Below are positions 1 to 8,287 of a stretch of DNA of 58,087 nucleotides, in pieces. The translations under genes and the position numbers were made by a program. The notes beneath the pieces were generated by a model. It worked only from the letters and a program-made list of their open reading frames with translations. It searched no databases and was not told where the DNA came from. Source of the DNA: Chloroflexota bacterium. GTDB taxonomy: Bacteria > Chloroflexota > Limnocylindria > P2-11E. The stretch lies in NCBI GenBank assembly GCA_005883625.1, contig VBDU01000065.1, positions 1-58,087 on the forward strand, in the 5' to 3' direction. Each line of letters starts with the position of its first letter. Position 1 is the first letter of the stretch.

Positions 1-6
1 CGAGAC

Positions 7-1140
7 GTGGACTTCACGTACCGCGACGACCAGCTCCTCGTCCGCGACACGGTGCGCGATTTCGTCGCGTCGCGTATCGCACCGAACGCGGCCGCGTGGA
101 GCGAGGCGTGCGAGTTCCCGCGCGAGCTCGTCGGGGAGATGGCGCAGCTCGGGCTCACCGGCCTCGCCGTGCCCACCGAGCTCGGCGGCGCCGGGGTCGA
201 CGCGGTCACAGTCGCGCTCGTCATGGAGGAGCTCGGCGCCGGCGACGGCTCGATCGCGCTCACGCTCGCCGCGCACAACTCGCTCTGCTGTGGGCACCTC
301 CTCGTCGCGGCGAACGACGAGCAGAAACGACGCTGGCTGCCGCCGCTGGCGCGTGGCGAAGATCTCGGGTGCTGGGCGCTCACCGAGCCGAGCTCGGGCT
401 CGGACGCGGTCGGCGCGCGAAGCCGCGCGCGCCGCGAGGACGGCGGCTACGTCCTGACAGGCACGAAGCAGTTCATCACGAACGGCTCGCTCGCCGGCTT
501 CGCGGTCGTCATCGTGGGCGGCGAGGAGCGCACGCTCACCGCGTTCGGCGTCCGCGCCGGCACGCCCGGCTTCCGGCCGGGGAAACGCGAGAAGAAGATG
601 GGCTTGCTCGCCTCGGACACCTCGCAGCTCGTGCTCGAGGAGTGCCGCGTCTCCGCCGACGACCGGATCGGCGACGAGGGGCGGGCGTTCGCCGACGTGA
701 AGCGAGTGCTCGATCGCGGACGCGTGGGCATCGGCGCGCTCGCCATCGGCCTGGGACGCGCCTCCGTCGAGGCCGCGACCGCGTACGCGAAGGAACGGCG
801 GCAATTCGGGCGCCCGATCGCCGAGTTCGAGATGATCCAGTGGAAGCTCGTGCGTGCGCGGACCGAGCTCGACGCGGCGCGGCTCCTCGTCCACCGCGCG
901 GCGGCGCTGGCCGACGCCGGCAAGCCGTTCACCGAGGCGGCCTCGAAGGCGAAGCTCTATGCGTCCGAGGCCGCGACGCGCGCCGCCGACGCGTCACTCC
1001 AGGTTCTGGGCGGCTACGGCTACCTTCGCGACTTCCCGATCGAGCGGCACCTCCGCGACGCGCGGCTCATGGAGATCGGCGAAGGCACGAGCGAGGTGCA
1101 GCGGATCGTCATCGCCCGCGAGCTCCTGCGAGCCTCCTGA
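7..1140 (+). CDS. Acyl-CoA dehydrogenase
   Basis: FAD-dependent alpha,beta-dehydrogenation of an acyl-CoA in fatty or branched-chain acid oxidation; cytoplasmic. The 377-residue protein has the family's usual length and shows the conserved [13 protein letters not shown] segment (FAD/substrate loop), KQFITNG, and the C-terminal GYGYLRD...[10 protein letters not shown] block that holds a conserved Glu. GTG at 7 is the first start in view, and the protein begins like family members ([18 protein letters not shown]), so it looks complete. MeaB follows with no gap (stop 1138-1140, GTG 1141), which links this gene to methylmalonyl/propionyl-CoA metabolism. Substrate chain length cannot be told from sequence. 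The family call is sure; the substrate is not. Confidence 0.95.
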   Translation: MDFTYRDDQLLVRDTVRDFVASRIAPNAAAWSEACEFPRELVGEMAQLGLTGLAVPTELGGAGVDAVTVALVMEELGAGDGSIALTLAAHNSLCCGHLLVAANDEQKRRWLPPLARGEDLGCWALTEPSSGSDAVGARSRARREDGGYVLTGTKQFITNGSLAGFAVVIVGGEERTLTAFGVRAGTPGFRPGKREKKMGLLASDTSQLVLEECRVSADDRIGDEGRAFADVKRVLDRGRVGIGALAIGLGRASVEAATAYAKERRQFGRPIAEFEMIQWKLVRARTELDAARLLVHRAAALADAGKPFTEAASKAKLYASEAATRAADASLQVLGGYGYLRDFPIERHLRDARLMEIGEGTSEVQRIVIARELLRAS

Positions 1141-2085
1141 GTGACGACCACCGTCGCGGGCGACCTCCTCGCGCGGGCGCGCGGCGGCGACAAGCGCTCC
1201 ATCGCGCGCCTGCTCTCGGTGGTGGAGAACGACGAGCCCGGGGCCGCCGACGCGATGCGCGCGCTCTATCCCGAGACGGGCCGCGCGCAGGTGATCGGGA
1301 TCACCGGCCCGCCGGGCGGCGGCAAGAGCACGCTCGTGAACCGGCTCGCCGGCGCGTACCGCGAGTCGAGCGCACGCATCGCGGTCGTCGCCGTCGATCC
1401 CTCGAGCCCGTTCTCTGGCGGGGCGATCCTCGGCGACCGCATCCGCATGCGGGATCGCTTCCTCGACGAGAGGCTTTTCATCCGCAGCATGGCGAGCCGC
1501 GGCCACGCCGGCGGCCTCTCGCGCGCGACCGTGCGCGTGGTGAACGTGCTCGACGCGCTCGGCGTCGGCGTGGTGCTCGTGGAGACCGTCGGCGTCGGGC
1601 AAGAGGAGGTGGACGTCGTCCGCGTGGCCGATACCGTCTGTCTCGTGACGGTCCCGGGGCTCGGCGACGACATCCAGGCGATCAAGGCGGGCGTCCTCGA
1701 GATCGCGGACGTCATCGTCGTGAACAAGGCGGACCGTCCGGGAGCGGACGAGACGGCGCGCGACCTCGCGCAGATGCTCCGGCTCGGCAAGGGCCGGACA
1801 GCGTGGGTGCCACCGATCGTGCGGACCTCCGCGCAGACCGGCGACGGCCTCCCCGAGCTGGTGGCGGCGATCGCCAAGCACGGTGCCTGGTCGGAGGAGA
1901 GCGGCGAGCGCGAGCGCCGGCGCCGCGAGGCCGCGCGGGCGGAGGTCGAGTCGCTCCTGCGTGAGGAGCTCGTGCGCCGCCTCGCCGGCCGCGTCGGCGC
2001 GGACCGCCTGGACGCGGCCGTCGCGCGCGTCGCCGATCGGGCGATCGATCCGTACGCGGCGGTGGATGAGCTCCTGCGAGAGTGA
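1141..2085 (+). CDS. meaB: MeaB/ArgK-family G3E GTPase, methylmalonyl-CoA mutase chaperone
   Basis: P-loop GTPase that protects and reloads the adenosylcobalamin-dependent methylmalonyl-CoA mutase. The 314-residue protein has a Walker A GPPGGGKSTLVNRL near residue 57, the DPSSPFSGGAILGDRIRM segment diagnostic of MeaB, ETVGVGQEEVDV (switch region) and NKAD for guanine recognition. The start GTG abuts the acyl-CoA dehydrogenase stop, so the two are co-transcribed. The mutase large subunit lies about 27 kb downstream, so chaperone and client are not in one operon here; a B12-binding mutase subunit may lie upstream of the window. The family is certain; the client is inferred from family knowledge. 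Confidence 0.95.
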   Translation: MTTTVAGDLLARARGGDKRSIARLLSVVENDEPGAADAMRALYPETGRAQVIGITGPPGGGKSTLVNRLAGAYRESSARIAVVAVDPSSPFSGGAILGDRIRMRDRFLDERLFIRSMASRGHAGGLSRATVRVVNVLDALGVGVVLVETVGVGQEEVDVVRVADTVCLVTVPGLGDDIQAIKAGVLEIADVIVVNKADRPGADETARDLAQMLRLGKGRTAWVPPIVRTSAQTGDGLPELVAAIAKHGAWSEESGERERRRREAARAEVESLLREELVRRLAGRVGADRLDAAVARVADRAIDPYAAVDELLRE

Positions 2086-2160
2086 GCTCACCCGGTCCAT
2101 GCGCGGCTGACTTCCGATCAGCCGTCCTGGGGTCAGGAGTCATCGCCCAATGGTCTGAAG

Positions 2161-2179
2161 AATCGCGACCCTCGCGATT
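2161..2179. repeat. Short perfect inverted repeat (7-bp arms)
   Basis: AATCGCG-ACCCT-CGCGATT forms a perfect hairpin 76 bp after the meaB stop. It has no T tract, so it is at best a weak or Rho-dependent terminator or a protein-binding palindrome. Confidence 0.4.
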
Positions 2180-2196
2180 CGCGAAGTTACTCTGGG

Positions 2197-2214
2197 ACTC
2201 GCGACTGATACCCG
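2197..2214 (+). repeat. 18-bp direct repeat, copy 1
   Basis: actcgcgactgatacccg at 2197-2214 is identical to 3024-3041. The two copies bracket the small membrane-protein gene at 2433-2960, with about 0.8 kb between them. Confidence 0.6.
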
Positions 2215-2432
2215 AGGCAGGATCAGTAGGCGACCGAGATGATGTTCCTTCGATCGATCCGTTGGCTCACCGGGGCGATGAGCTCACGCTGGTGCCTGTG
2301 GTGCGGTCGTACACCCGTACCGCCCCACCGGTGAATCCGTCCGGCGTCTAACCCACGAAACGCGACATAGAAGACCCTGGAACGGCAGCTTCTCAAGCAC
2401 GTAGTCAACGAACAGAATGAAGAAGAAAGATC

Positions 2433-2960
2433 GTGACGGAAGACATCTATCGACCGGACCAGTGGCATGACTACTTCATCATCGTAGGCGGGGCATCTGC
2501 GGCTTTGACGGGATTGGTATTTGTGGCGATGTCACTCAACCCCAGCGTCATCGCGCAGGATCCAACGCACCGCCACCGAGCCGTTGGCACACTCGCCGGT
2601 TTCATTGCCATCTTCGTGATCTGCGCTCTCGGCGTAATGGGCGGTCAGGATCATCGAGCCCTAGGACTTGAATGGCTCATCGTTTCGGCCGTTGCTGCGG
2701 TCATCTATGTCTACGGCTACATCCAGGCAATTCGCCTCGGTGAAAGCTCTGTCGGGCTTCGACCTGGCCGGCTCATTGGCGGCACCGCGCTTCACGTCAT
2801 CGAAATCGTCGGTGCTGCCCTGCTGCTTAGCGGACACATTGCTGGTCTGTATCTGGCAGCGATTTCGATGATCGGCCTGCTCGCCTACATGATCTCAGGC
2901 GCCTGGCTGCTCATAATGGGTGTCTCCGAACATCGGTCGAGCGGCCGGGACGCATCATGA
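2433..2960 (+). CDS. Small four-helix membrane protein of unknown function
   Basis: This 175-residue protein is not recognised by name. It begins with a short polar segment (TEDIYRPDQWHDYF) followed by four hydrophobic helices at about residues 15-35, 50-68, 80-97 and 115-160, and ends in a charged tail. The layout resembles small modulator-type integral membrane proteins of uncharacterised DUF families. The start is GTG 2433 behind a purine-rich stretch (agaagaaaga). Codon usage looks less GC-biased than that of neighbours, and copies of an 18-bp repeat flank the gene, hinting at acquisition. The coding call is reasonable because of the regular helix pattern; the function is unknown. Confidence 0.7.
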   Translation: MTEDIYRPDQWHDYFIIVGGASAALTGLVFVAMSLNPSVIAQDPTHRHRAVGTLAGFIAIFVICALGVMGGQDHRALGLEWLIVSAVAAVIYVYGYIQAIRLGESSVGLRPGRLIGGTALHVIEIVGAALLLSGHIAGLYLAAISMIGLLAYMISGAWLLIMGVSEHRSSGRDAS

Positions 2961-3023
2961 GGCAGCCACCTGCCGTGACGTTGAGGCTGGCATGGGGGTT
3001 GCCGACGCGAACATTGCTCCGGA

Positions 3024-3041
3024 ACTCGCGACTGATACCCG
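3024..3041 (+). repeat. 18-bp direct repeat, copy 2
   Basis: Identical to 2197-2214. It sits in the 171-bp gap between the membrane-protein gene and the convergent lipoprotein gene. Confidence 0.6.
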
Positions 3042-3131
3042 CATTTCGATCCGGAACACCACGCTGTAGGTGACCAATAGTCTTGAGTGCGGCGGGCAGG
3101 TCGCTCTCTTGGCGAGGCCGCGTCGCAGCGG

Positions 3132-4277
3132 CTAGCAGCGCCCGCTACGGCTTACCCATGGGCTGCGATATGGGATGCAGATCGGGCTGCCGAGGTCCGC
3201 ACGCGTGAAGTACTGACGTGCAGCCGTCCATCGCCACACGTCGCCGACCGGGCTCATGACCAAGTCGATACTCAGCGTGCGGTCAGGCTCCGTCCACTGC
3301 GAGCGCACGAAGTAGCCGCCCCGCGCATCGAGCTCAACATTTGACCCCACCGCCACACTGAGGTCGCCGGCAGCAAATCGATCTCGCAGCGCCTGCGTAA
3401 ACAGCGCGACGGAGCGACCAAGTCCACCGCCGCCCGAGTTCGGCAGGCCCTCTGTCCCGTCGATGACTGGACTCACGCTGATGCGGCAGGCGTCCATGAG
3501 ACGCGCGACCGCGTCTGCGTCGCGCGCCGTGAACGCGGCGCCGAGCAACGCCGCCAGCTCGGTCGCGTTCGCACGAGCAATGTTTGCTGAAGGTGAGGGC
3601 GAAGGTGTGGGCACGGGCTGACGCGCTACGGTCGAGAACGTGGCGGCGATGTCCTCGAGCGAGTGCGGCCCTGGCCACATCGTCGGGCTGATCATGTACA
3701 TGCGGTCCGTCGCGTGAATGACGACCACCTGCGTGTCCGCCGTCGCGTTGTCCGCGACCAGTTTGATCGTGTCGAGCCCGGGAAGGTTGAGCGCAACGAT
3801 CCTGCGGTGTATCGCGAACGACTGCGCACCCGGGATCCGCGGCGTGCTCGCCCAATCGGACGCGGAGACCGCGGGATCCACGACGTACGCGTCGACGAGG
3901 AGCAACAGATTTGCAGTACGCGGCGGCAGGTCGCCGAGATCCTGGAGGCACTCCTCGCGTTCCTGCTGTTCCGTAAGCAGCGTGTACGCGTCCCTGCCCA
4001 GCAGTCCGCCGGTGGTCCTATCCGCGGTGAAGTACGAGGGTGGCAGACGGCGATACGTGCTGGGGAGCGTGATCCGGTAGCCGAGGAACGGATTCTCGTG
4101 GGCCGTCATAGCGGCGGTAGGGCGAGGTGTTAGCGATGCACTCGCGGCAACCGGGACAGTCGCTGTGCTCGCAGGTGTCGGCGGACTCGGCGATTGCGTC
4201 GACTCCGAGCCGGTGTTCGCTACGCAGGAGGACAGCACGAGGGTGAGCAGCGCGAATGCGCCGATGCCGGAGCGCAT
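3132..4277 (-). CDS. Putative secreted lipoprotein with NTF2-like C-terminal region
   Basis: The protein has a type II signal peptide: starting at the ATG at 4277 it reads MRSGIGAFALLTLVLSSC, with the lipobox Cys at residue 18. A Ser/Thr/Pro-rich linker follows, then a roughly 150-residue domain beginning ENPFLGYRITLPSTY (PsbP-like in style), a second PTPSPSPS linker, and a C-terminal domain resembling NTF2-like folds (AALLGAAFTARDADAVARLMD...). An upstream in-frame extension to 4409 exists but would bury the signal peptide, so 4277 is preferred. It is probably anchored outside the cytoplasmic membrane. No function can be named. Confidence 0.7.
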   Translation of the reverse strand: MRSGIGAFALLTLVLSSCVANTGSESTQSPSPPTPASTATVPVAASASLTPRPTAAMTAHENPFLGYRITLPSTYRRLPPSYFTADRTTGGLLGRDAYTLLTEQQEREECLQDLGDLPPRTANLLLLVDAYVVDPAVSASDWASTPRIPGAQSFAIHRRIVALNLPGLDTIKLVADNATADTQVVVIHATDRMYMISPTMWPGPHSLEDIAATFSTVARQPVPTPSPSPSANIARANATELAALLGAAFTARDADAVARLMDACRISVSPVIDGTEGLPNSGGGGLGRSVALFTQALRDRFAAGDLSVAVGSNVELDARGGYFVRSQWTEPDRTLSIDLVMSPVGDVWRWTAARQYFTRADLGSPICIPYRSPWVSRSGRC

Positions 4278-4434
4278 CTCGCGATTATCTGGCCCTCGCG
4301 CGCCTACGCCGTCTGACCTTGAGCCCAAGGCGCGTAGTGCCATTGCCGACGATGCGCGCGCCAGGTCAGCCTGACAAGCGACCTGCTGCGCCAGAGTCAC
4401 CAAAGCCAAAAGGTCTGGAGCCGTGCCTGTCCCC

Positions 4435-4461
4435 TTGTCGTTCGGTCGGCGAGGGTAGCGT
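4435..4461 (+). promoter_or_regulatory. Putative promoter for the PHP-domain gene
   Basis: TTGTCG (4435-4440) and TAGCGT (4456-4461) lie 7 nt before the ATG at 4469. There is no Shine-Dalgarno, so the mRNA is probably leaderless. The 15-bp spacer is short. Confidence 0.4.
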
Positions 4462-4468
4462 TGCCGCG

Positions 4469-5494
4469 ATGCGGCCCGCAGAGGCGCTGGAGCGTATCGC
4501 CTACCTGCTCGACCGAGCGCGCGAGAAGCCCTACCGCGTCCGCGCCTACCTGCGAGCGGCCGAGATCGTGAAGGCCCTCGCGCCCGACGAGCTCGTCGCG
4601 CGCGTCGTCGCCGGCACGCTCCAGGAGCTGGAGGGCATCGGCCCGAAGACGGCGGCGATCATCACCGAGGTCGCCAGCTCCGGCTCGACCGCGTACCTCG
4701 ACGAGCTCGAGGAAAAGACCGCCATTCCCGTCGGCAAGGGCAACGAGCTCATCGCCCAGCTGAAGGGCGACCTCCACGTGCACTCGCTGTGGAGCGACGG
4801 CGGCGCCGAGATCGCCGTGATGGCGCGCGCCGCCCGCGGCCTCGGCCACGAGTACATGGCGCTCACCGACCACTCACCCCGGCTCACCATCGCCAATGGT
4901 CTCTCGCGCGAGCGCCTACTGCAGCAGCTCGACATTGTCGCGGCGCTGAACGACGACCTGGCGCCGTTCCGCATCCTGACCGGGATCGAGGTAGACATCC
5001 TCGAGGACGGCACCCTCGACCAGGACGACGACATCCTGGAGCGGCTCGACGTCGTCGTCGCATCGGTCCACTCGAAGCTCCGCATGGAGAAAAGGGAGAT
5101 GACGCGGCGGATGATCACCGCCATCGCCAACCCGCACACCGACGTGCTCGGCCACTGCACCGGCCGCTACGTAGTCGGCCGTGGCCGGCCGCAGTCGGAG
5201 TTCGACGCCGAGCTCGTGTTCCGCGCCTGCGAGCGGTTCGACACCGCGGTCGAAATCAACTCCCGACCGGAGCGCCTGGACCCACCGAACGACCTGCTTG
5301 AGCTCGCCGTCGAGATCGGCTGCCGGTTCGCGATCAATACGGATGCCCACGCGCCCGGTCAGCTGGAGTGGCAGCCGTACGGCGCCGACAAGGCGGCCGA
5401 GACCGGGGTGACCATCGACCGGGTCGTGAACTCGTGGTCAACCGACAAGTTGCTCGGGTGGACCCAACGGTTAGCGTCGCATACCAAAGCTTGA
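4469..5494 (+). CDS. Helix-hairpin-helix plus PHP-domain metal-dependent phosphoesterase
   Basis: This 341-residue protein pairs an N-terminal PolX-like helical/HhH region (AEALERIAYLLDRAREKPYRVRAYLRAA; LQELEGIGPKTAAII) with a PHP domain. The PHP domain carries its metal-binding motifs DLHVHSLWSDG, LTDHSPR, GIEVDIL, VASVHSK, LGHCTGR and NTDAH. It therefore resembles the C-terminal exonuclease/phosphoesterase half of bacterial DNA polymerase X but lacks the nucleotidyltransferase palm. Start ATG 4469 is chosen over the earlier in-frame 4256 because the family's helical region begins there and the upstream residues overlap the divergent lipoprotein gene. The likely role is 3'-5' exonuclease, AP-endonuclease or phosphatase. 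Confidence 0.85.
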   Translation: MRPAEALERIAYLLDRAREKPYRVRAYLRAAEIVKALAPDELVARVVAGTLQELEGIGPKTAAIITEVASSGSTAYLDELEEKTAIPVGKGNELIAQLKGDLHVHSLWSDGGAEIAVMARAARGLGHEYMALTDHSPRLTIANGLSRERLLQQLDIVAALNDDLAPFRILTGIEVDILEDGTLDQDDDILERLDVVVASVHSKLRMEKREMTRRMITAIANPHTDVLGHCTGRYVVGRGRPQSEFDAELVFRACERFDTAVEINSRPERLDPPNDLLELAVEIGCRFAINTDAHAPGQLEWQPYGADKAAETGVTIDRVVNSWSTDKLLGWTQRLASHTKA

Positions 5495-5619
5495 AGAAGA
5501 CAACCAAGGGCATCGATTCAGACGTTCGTCGTTGCCGATTGAAGCGATGGCCCAAGCTAGTTGCCAAGGCAGAGGTGGAATCGAACGACGACAGACTCAG
5601 CGAGAAGGGAACTGCGACC

Positions 5620-6228
5620 ATGAAACTGACGACCACCACGCAGGTCTCCGTTGACGGAGTGATGCAGGGGCCCGGCGGGCCGGAGGAGGACGAACGCGGC
5701 GCATTCGAGCGCGGCGGATGGGCCCACTTCGACAACGAAGCCGGGACGGTCATGGGCGAGATCTACCGGCGCGCCGACGCGTTCTTGTTCGGCCGCCGGA
5801 CCTACGAGATCTTTGCCGGCTCCTGGGGAGCGTGGCCAGATCCGGGTGATGACCCGATCTGGAAGGCGTTGAACACCCAGCCCAAGTACGTAGCATCGAC
5901 CACGCTCACCCAACCGCGCTGGGCGAACACGACCGTCCTCTCCAGTGAGGTCGCGGCCGCCGTCCGCGAGCTGAAAGCCAAGCCGGGACGCGAGCTGCAG
6001 GTGCACGGCAGCGGCGCCCTGTTCCGGTGGCTGCTCGACAACGACCTTGTCGACGAGATGACCCTGTTCACTTTCCCCGTGGTCGTCGGCCAGGGCTCGC
6101 GGCTATTCCCCGCAACCGGCCCGGACAGAGCGCTTGACCTGGTCGACTCGCGAACCACCCCGAAGGGGGTAACGATCCAGGTCTACCGGCCCACCGGGCG
6201 CCCGCGGTATGCAACCGCCAGCCCCTGA
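5620..6228 (+). CDS. RibD C-terminal domain / dihydrofolate reductase-family protein
   Basis: The 202-residue protein begins MKLTTTTQVSVDGVMQGPGGPEED, the usual N-terminus of stand-alone RibD_C/DHFR-like proteins. It has the FGRRTYEIFAG motif, LKAKPGRELQVHGSGALFRWLLDNDLVDEM and a late FPVVVGQGSRLFP segment. It is predicted to be an NAD(P)H-dependent reductase of unknown substrate and is not a committed riboflavin gene, because the deaminase domain and other rib genes are absent. ATG 5620 has a purine-rich Shine-Dalgarno (gagaaggga) 9 nt upstream. The 125-bp gap before it holds no gene. Confidence 0.85.
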   Translation: MKLTTTTQVSVDGVMQGPGGPEEDERGAFERGGWAHFDNEAGTVMGEIYRRADAFLFGRRTYEIFAGSWGAWPDPGDDPIWKALNTQPKYVASTTLTQPRWANTTVLSSEVAAAVRELKAKPGRELQVHGSGALFRWLLDNDLVDEMTLFTFPVVVGQGSRLFPATGPDRALDLVDSRTTPKGVTIQVYRPTGRPRYATASP

Positions 6229-6596
6229 AGCGCGTGACATAGGTGCGGGCAACGTTGCGAGACCAGCGGACTGCCGTCGCGACTGAGACGACGAGGAGCG
6301 GTGGCGATCCCATGATCGCCGGCATGACCGTGCCTCTGGTCCGAGGCGCGTTCACCGCTGGATGCGCGCGACCACGTACGCGAAGGTGCCGGCCGGCATC
6401 GCGAGCAAGAGGATGAGCGCGAGCCGGTAGACCGCCGGAGCGCCCGTGAGCGCCGTGCCGAGGCCGGCAGACACGATGAGCGGACGAGACCGAGCAGGTT
6501 CACCGGGCCGTCCTGCCCGCCGAGGATCAGCTCGGGAGCTCGCCCGCACACTGCGGCTCCCGACCGTCACGCATCGCGGGAGCGTACGCTCGCCGC
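6229..6596. other. Gene-poor gap with decayed fragments
   Basis: No intact gene is visible. The minus strand carries a frameshifted membrane-protein fragment (6352-6551). The plus strand is open from 6480 into the metallo-hydrolase gene but has no ATG, GTG or TTG start there. The rest (6229-6350) shows nothing recognisable. Confidence 0.45.
6352..6551 (-). pseudogene. Frameshifted C-terminal fragment of a small membrane protein
   Basis: Two minus-strand frames join into one sensible sequence. Frame one reads PELILGGQDGPVNLLGLV; after a one-base slip near 6483, frame two reads LIVSAGLGTALTG, then the hydrophobic helix RLALILLLAMPAGTFAYVVA and a stop. The first frame is closed by a TGA a few codons before the GTG at 6551, so the N-terminal part is missing. 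This looks like a degraded gene remnant rather than a functional gene. The family is not recognised. Confidence 0.3.
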
Positions 6597-7337
6597 CTGC
6601 TCGAGCTCACGCTGCTGCGCACGGGGCTCATCGATCTCCCGCGTTCGACCTTCTTCCCCGACGGCGGCGCCGAGATCGTGCGCATCCCGGTGTGGTCGGG
6701 CCTCCTGCGGACCGACGAAGGCCTCGTGCTCTTCGACACGGGGCTCCATCCGGTGCACATCGAACGTCCCGACGCGACGTACGGCCCACAGAGCTCGCTC
6801 GCGATCGTCATGAGCTCCGAGGACGCGATCGTCGCGCGCCTCGCCTCCGTCGGCGTGCGGCCGGACGAGATCGCGGTCGTCGTGAACAGCCACCTCCACT
6901 TCGACCACGCGGGGAACAACGGGGCCTTCCCGAAGGCGACGTTCGTCGTGCAGGCGGACCACTTGGCGTTCGCGAAGGGGAACCCGAGGTTCCCCGGCGT
7001 GTACTGGGACATCGCCGAGCTCACGTACCTTCCCACGACGGGCCGCGCGCGGATCGCCAAGGGCGTCGAGGTCGTCCCGACGCCCGGCCACGCGCCGGGC
7101 CATCAGTCGCTCGCGGCCGACCTCCCCGAGTCCGGTCGCGTCGTTCTCTGCGGCGACGCCGCCTTCACGCGCGAGAACCTCGAGCGCGGCGTGATACGCG
7201 CGCCTGACGAGGCCGCGGCGGAGGAGTCGCTCGCGTACATCCGCTCACTCGTGAAGGACGACCTCGATCGCGCGTTCGTCAGCCACGACATGGCCGCGTG
7301 GTCCGGCTGGCGGTCCGCGCCCCGGACGTACCGGTGA
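6597..7337 (+). CDS. Metallo-beta-lactamase-fold hydrolase (N-acyl homoserine lactonase-like)
   Basis: This is a zinc hydrolase with the signature NSHLHFDHAGNN (HxHxDH), LFDTGLHP before it, TPGHAPGHQS and LCGDA after it, and the terminal FVSHD. The order matches the AiiA/AhlD lactonase branch. Recognisable coding sequence (LTLLRTGLIDLPRSTFFPDG) precedes the first canonical start, GTG 6678, but the frame offers no ATG/GTG/TTG between the TGA at 6477 and 6678. A TACGCT box (6585-6590) sits 6 nt before CTG 6597, matching the leaderless pattern elsewhere in the window, so CTG 6597 (246 aa) is proposed; GTG 6678 (219 aa) is the conservative alternative. The substrate is unproven. Confidence 0.8.
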   Translation: MLELTLLRTGLIDLPRSTFFPDGGAEIVRIPVWSGLLRTDEGLVLFDTGLHPVHIERPDATYGPQSSLAIVMSSEDAIVARLASVGVRPDEIAVVVNSHLHFDHAGNNGAFPKATFVVQADHLAFAKGNPRFPGVYWDIAELTYLPTTGRARIAKGVEVVPTPGHAPGHQSLAADLPESGRVVLCGDAAFTRENLERGVIRAPDEAAAEESLAYIRSLVKDDLDRAFVSHDMAAWSGWRSAPRTYR

Positions 7338-7347
7338 CGGCCCAACC

Positions 7348-8286
7348 GTGCTGACCGGCGCGCTCGCGCACGTGAAGTGGTTCACCGACCCCGCCGCTCA
7401 CCCGACGCAGTACCAGCTCCTCCTCACGCCGCCGGTCCTCGCCGCCTTCGCGATCGCGCTCGCCGCGACGGCCGTGGCGTGGTGGATCCAGCATCACATC
7501 GCGGAGCCGGCGGTCTTCCGCGGGCTCGAGCGATTCGCCGCGGCGACGCCGCTCGCGCTGCGGCTGCACGTAGGCGTCGCGCTCGTCTGGGCGGCGCTCG
7601 CCGGGCTGCTCTTCGTGCCGGCGCTCCATGTCGAGCGGGACGAGTTCGGCGCGACCGTCCTCGGCCTCGAAGCGCTCGTGGGCGTCCTCATCGGAGTCGG
7701 CCTGCTCACGCGGCTCGCCGCGGCGCTCCTCGCGCTCCTCGGGGTCATCGCGATGATCCCGTTCACCTTCGAGAGCGTCCTCGAACAGGTCCATCTCCTT
7801 GGCATCGCGGCGTTCCTCTTCCTCGTCGGGCCTGGCTCCCTCTCGCTCGACAGGCGACGTGGGGTCAAGCCGCCCTTCCGCGGCGACGAGGTCCCGCTCG
7901 CGGCTCTCACCCTCCTGCGCGTCGCGATGGGCTTCGGTATCGCGTACGGCGCGCTCACCGAGAAGCTTCTCGATCCGCCGCTCGGGCTCGCGCTCCTCGC
8001 GGCGCGTCCGGAGATCAACGTGTTCCGCGGCTTCGGCGTGGGCGATCCGGTGCTTGTCTACACCGCGGGCGTCGTCGAGCTCGTGATCGGGATCGTGATC
8101 CTCTCAGGACAGCTCACGCGGCCGGTCATCGCGATCGGCGCGGTCATCTTCACGGTGACGCTCGTCGAGTTCGGCTGGCTCGAGCTTCTCGGACACCTCC
8201 CGTACTACGGGATCATGTTCACGCTGTTCATCGCGCCCGAGGCGGACGCCTGGCACGTTCGGCGCGCGCTGCGCCCGGCGGCGTGA
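7348..8286 (+). CDS. DoxX-family integral membrane protein
   Basis: This 312-residue protein is strongly hydrophobic, with about seven to eight helices spread over residues 20-300, and carries two DoxX-like repeats (for example TLLRVAMGFGIAYGALTEKLLDPPLG and GVVELVIGIVILSGQLTRPVIAIGA). DoxX-type proteins are linked to redox and thiol homeostasis in the membrane. Start GTG 7348 lies 10 nt after the lactonase-like gene, so the two are probably co-transcribed. The gene converges on the respiratory operon with 1 bp between stop codons. The specific role is unknown. Confidence 0.75.
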   Translation: MLTGALAHVKWFTDPAAHPTQYQLLLTPPVLAAFAIALAATAVAWWIQHHIAEPAVFRGLERFAAATPLALRLHVGVALVWAALAGLLFVPALHVERDEFGATVLGLEALVGVLIGVGLLTRLAAALLALLGVIAMIPFTFESVLEQVHLLGIAAFLFLVGPGSLSLDRRRGVKPPFRGDEVPLAALTLLRVAMGFGIAYGALTEKLLDPPLGLALLAARPEINVFRGFGVGDPVLVYTAGVVELVIGIVILSGQLTRPVIAIGAVIFTVTLVEFGWLELLGHLPYYGIMFTLFIAPEADAWHVRRALRPAA

Positions 8287-8287
8287 G

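Larger units (their letters stand above)
2086..2432. other. 347-bp intergenic region without a convincing gene
   Basis: No recognisable product is encoded. A plus-strand ORF (2082-2351) has no family resemblance. The stretch contains a perfect 7-bp inverted repeat (2161-2167 with 2173-2179, 5-nt loop) and one copy of an 18-bp repeat (2197-2214) that recurs at 3024-3041. Base composition looks less GC-rich than the flanking meaB gene, suggesting a junction into a different segment. Confidence 0.5.

Noticed and set aside
2082..2351. 89-codon ORF overlapping the end of meaB
   Set aside because: No recognisable composition or homology, and no Shine-Dalgarno.
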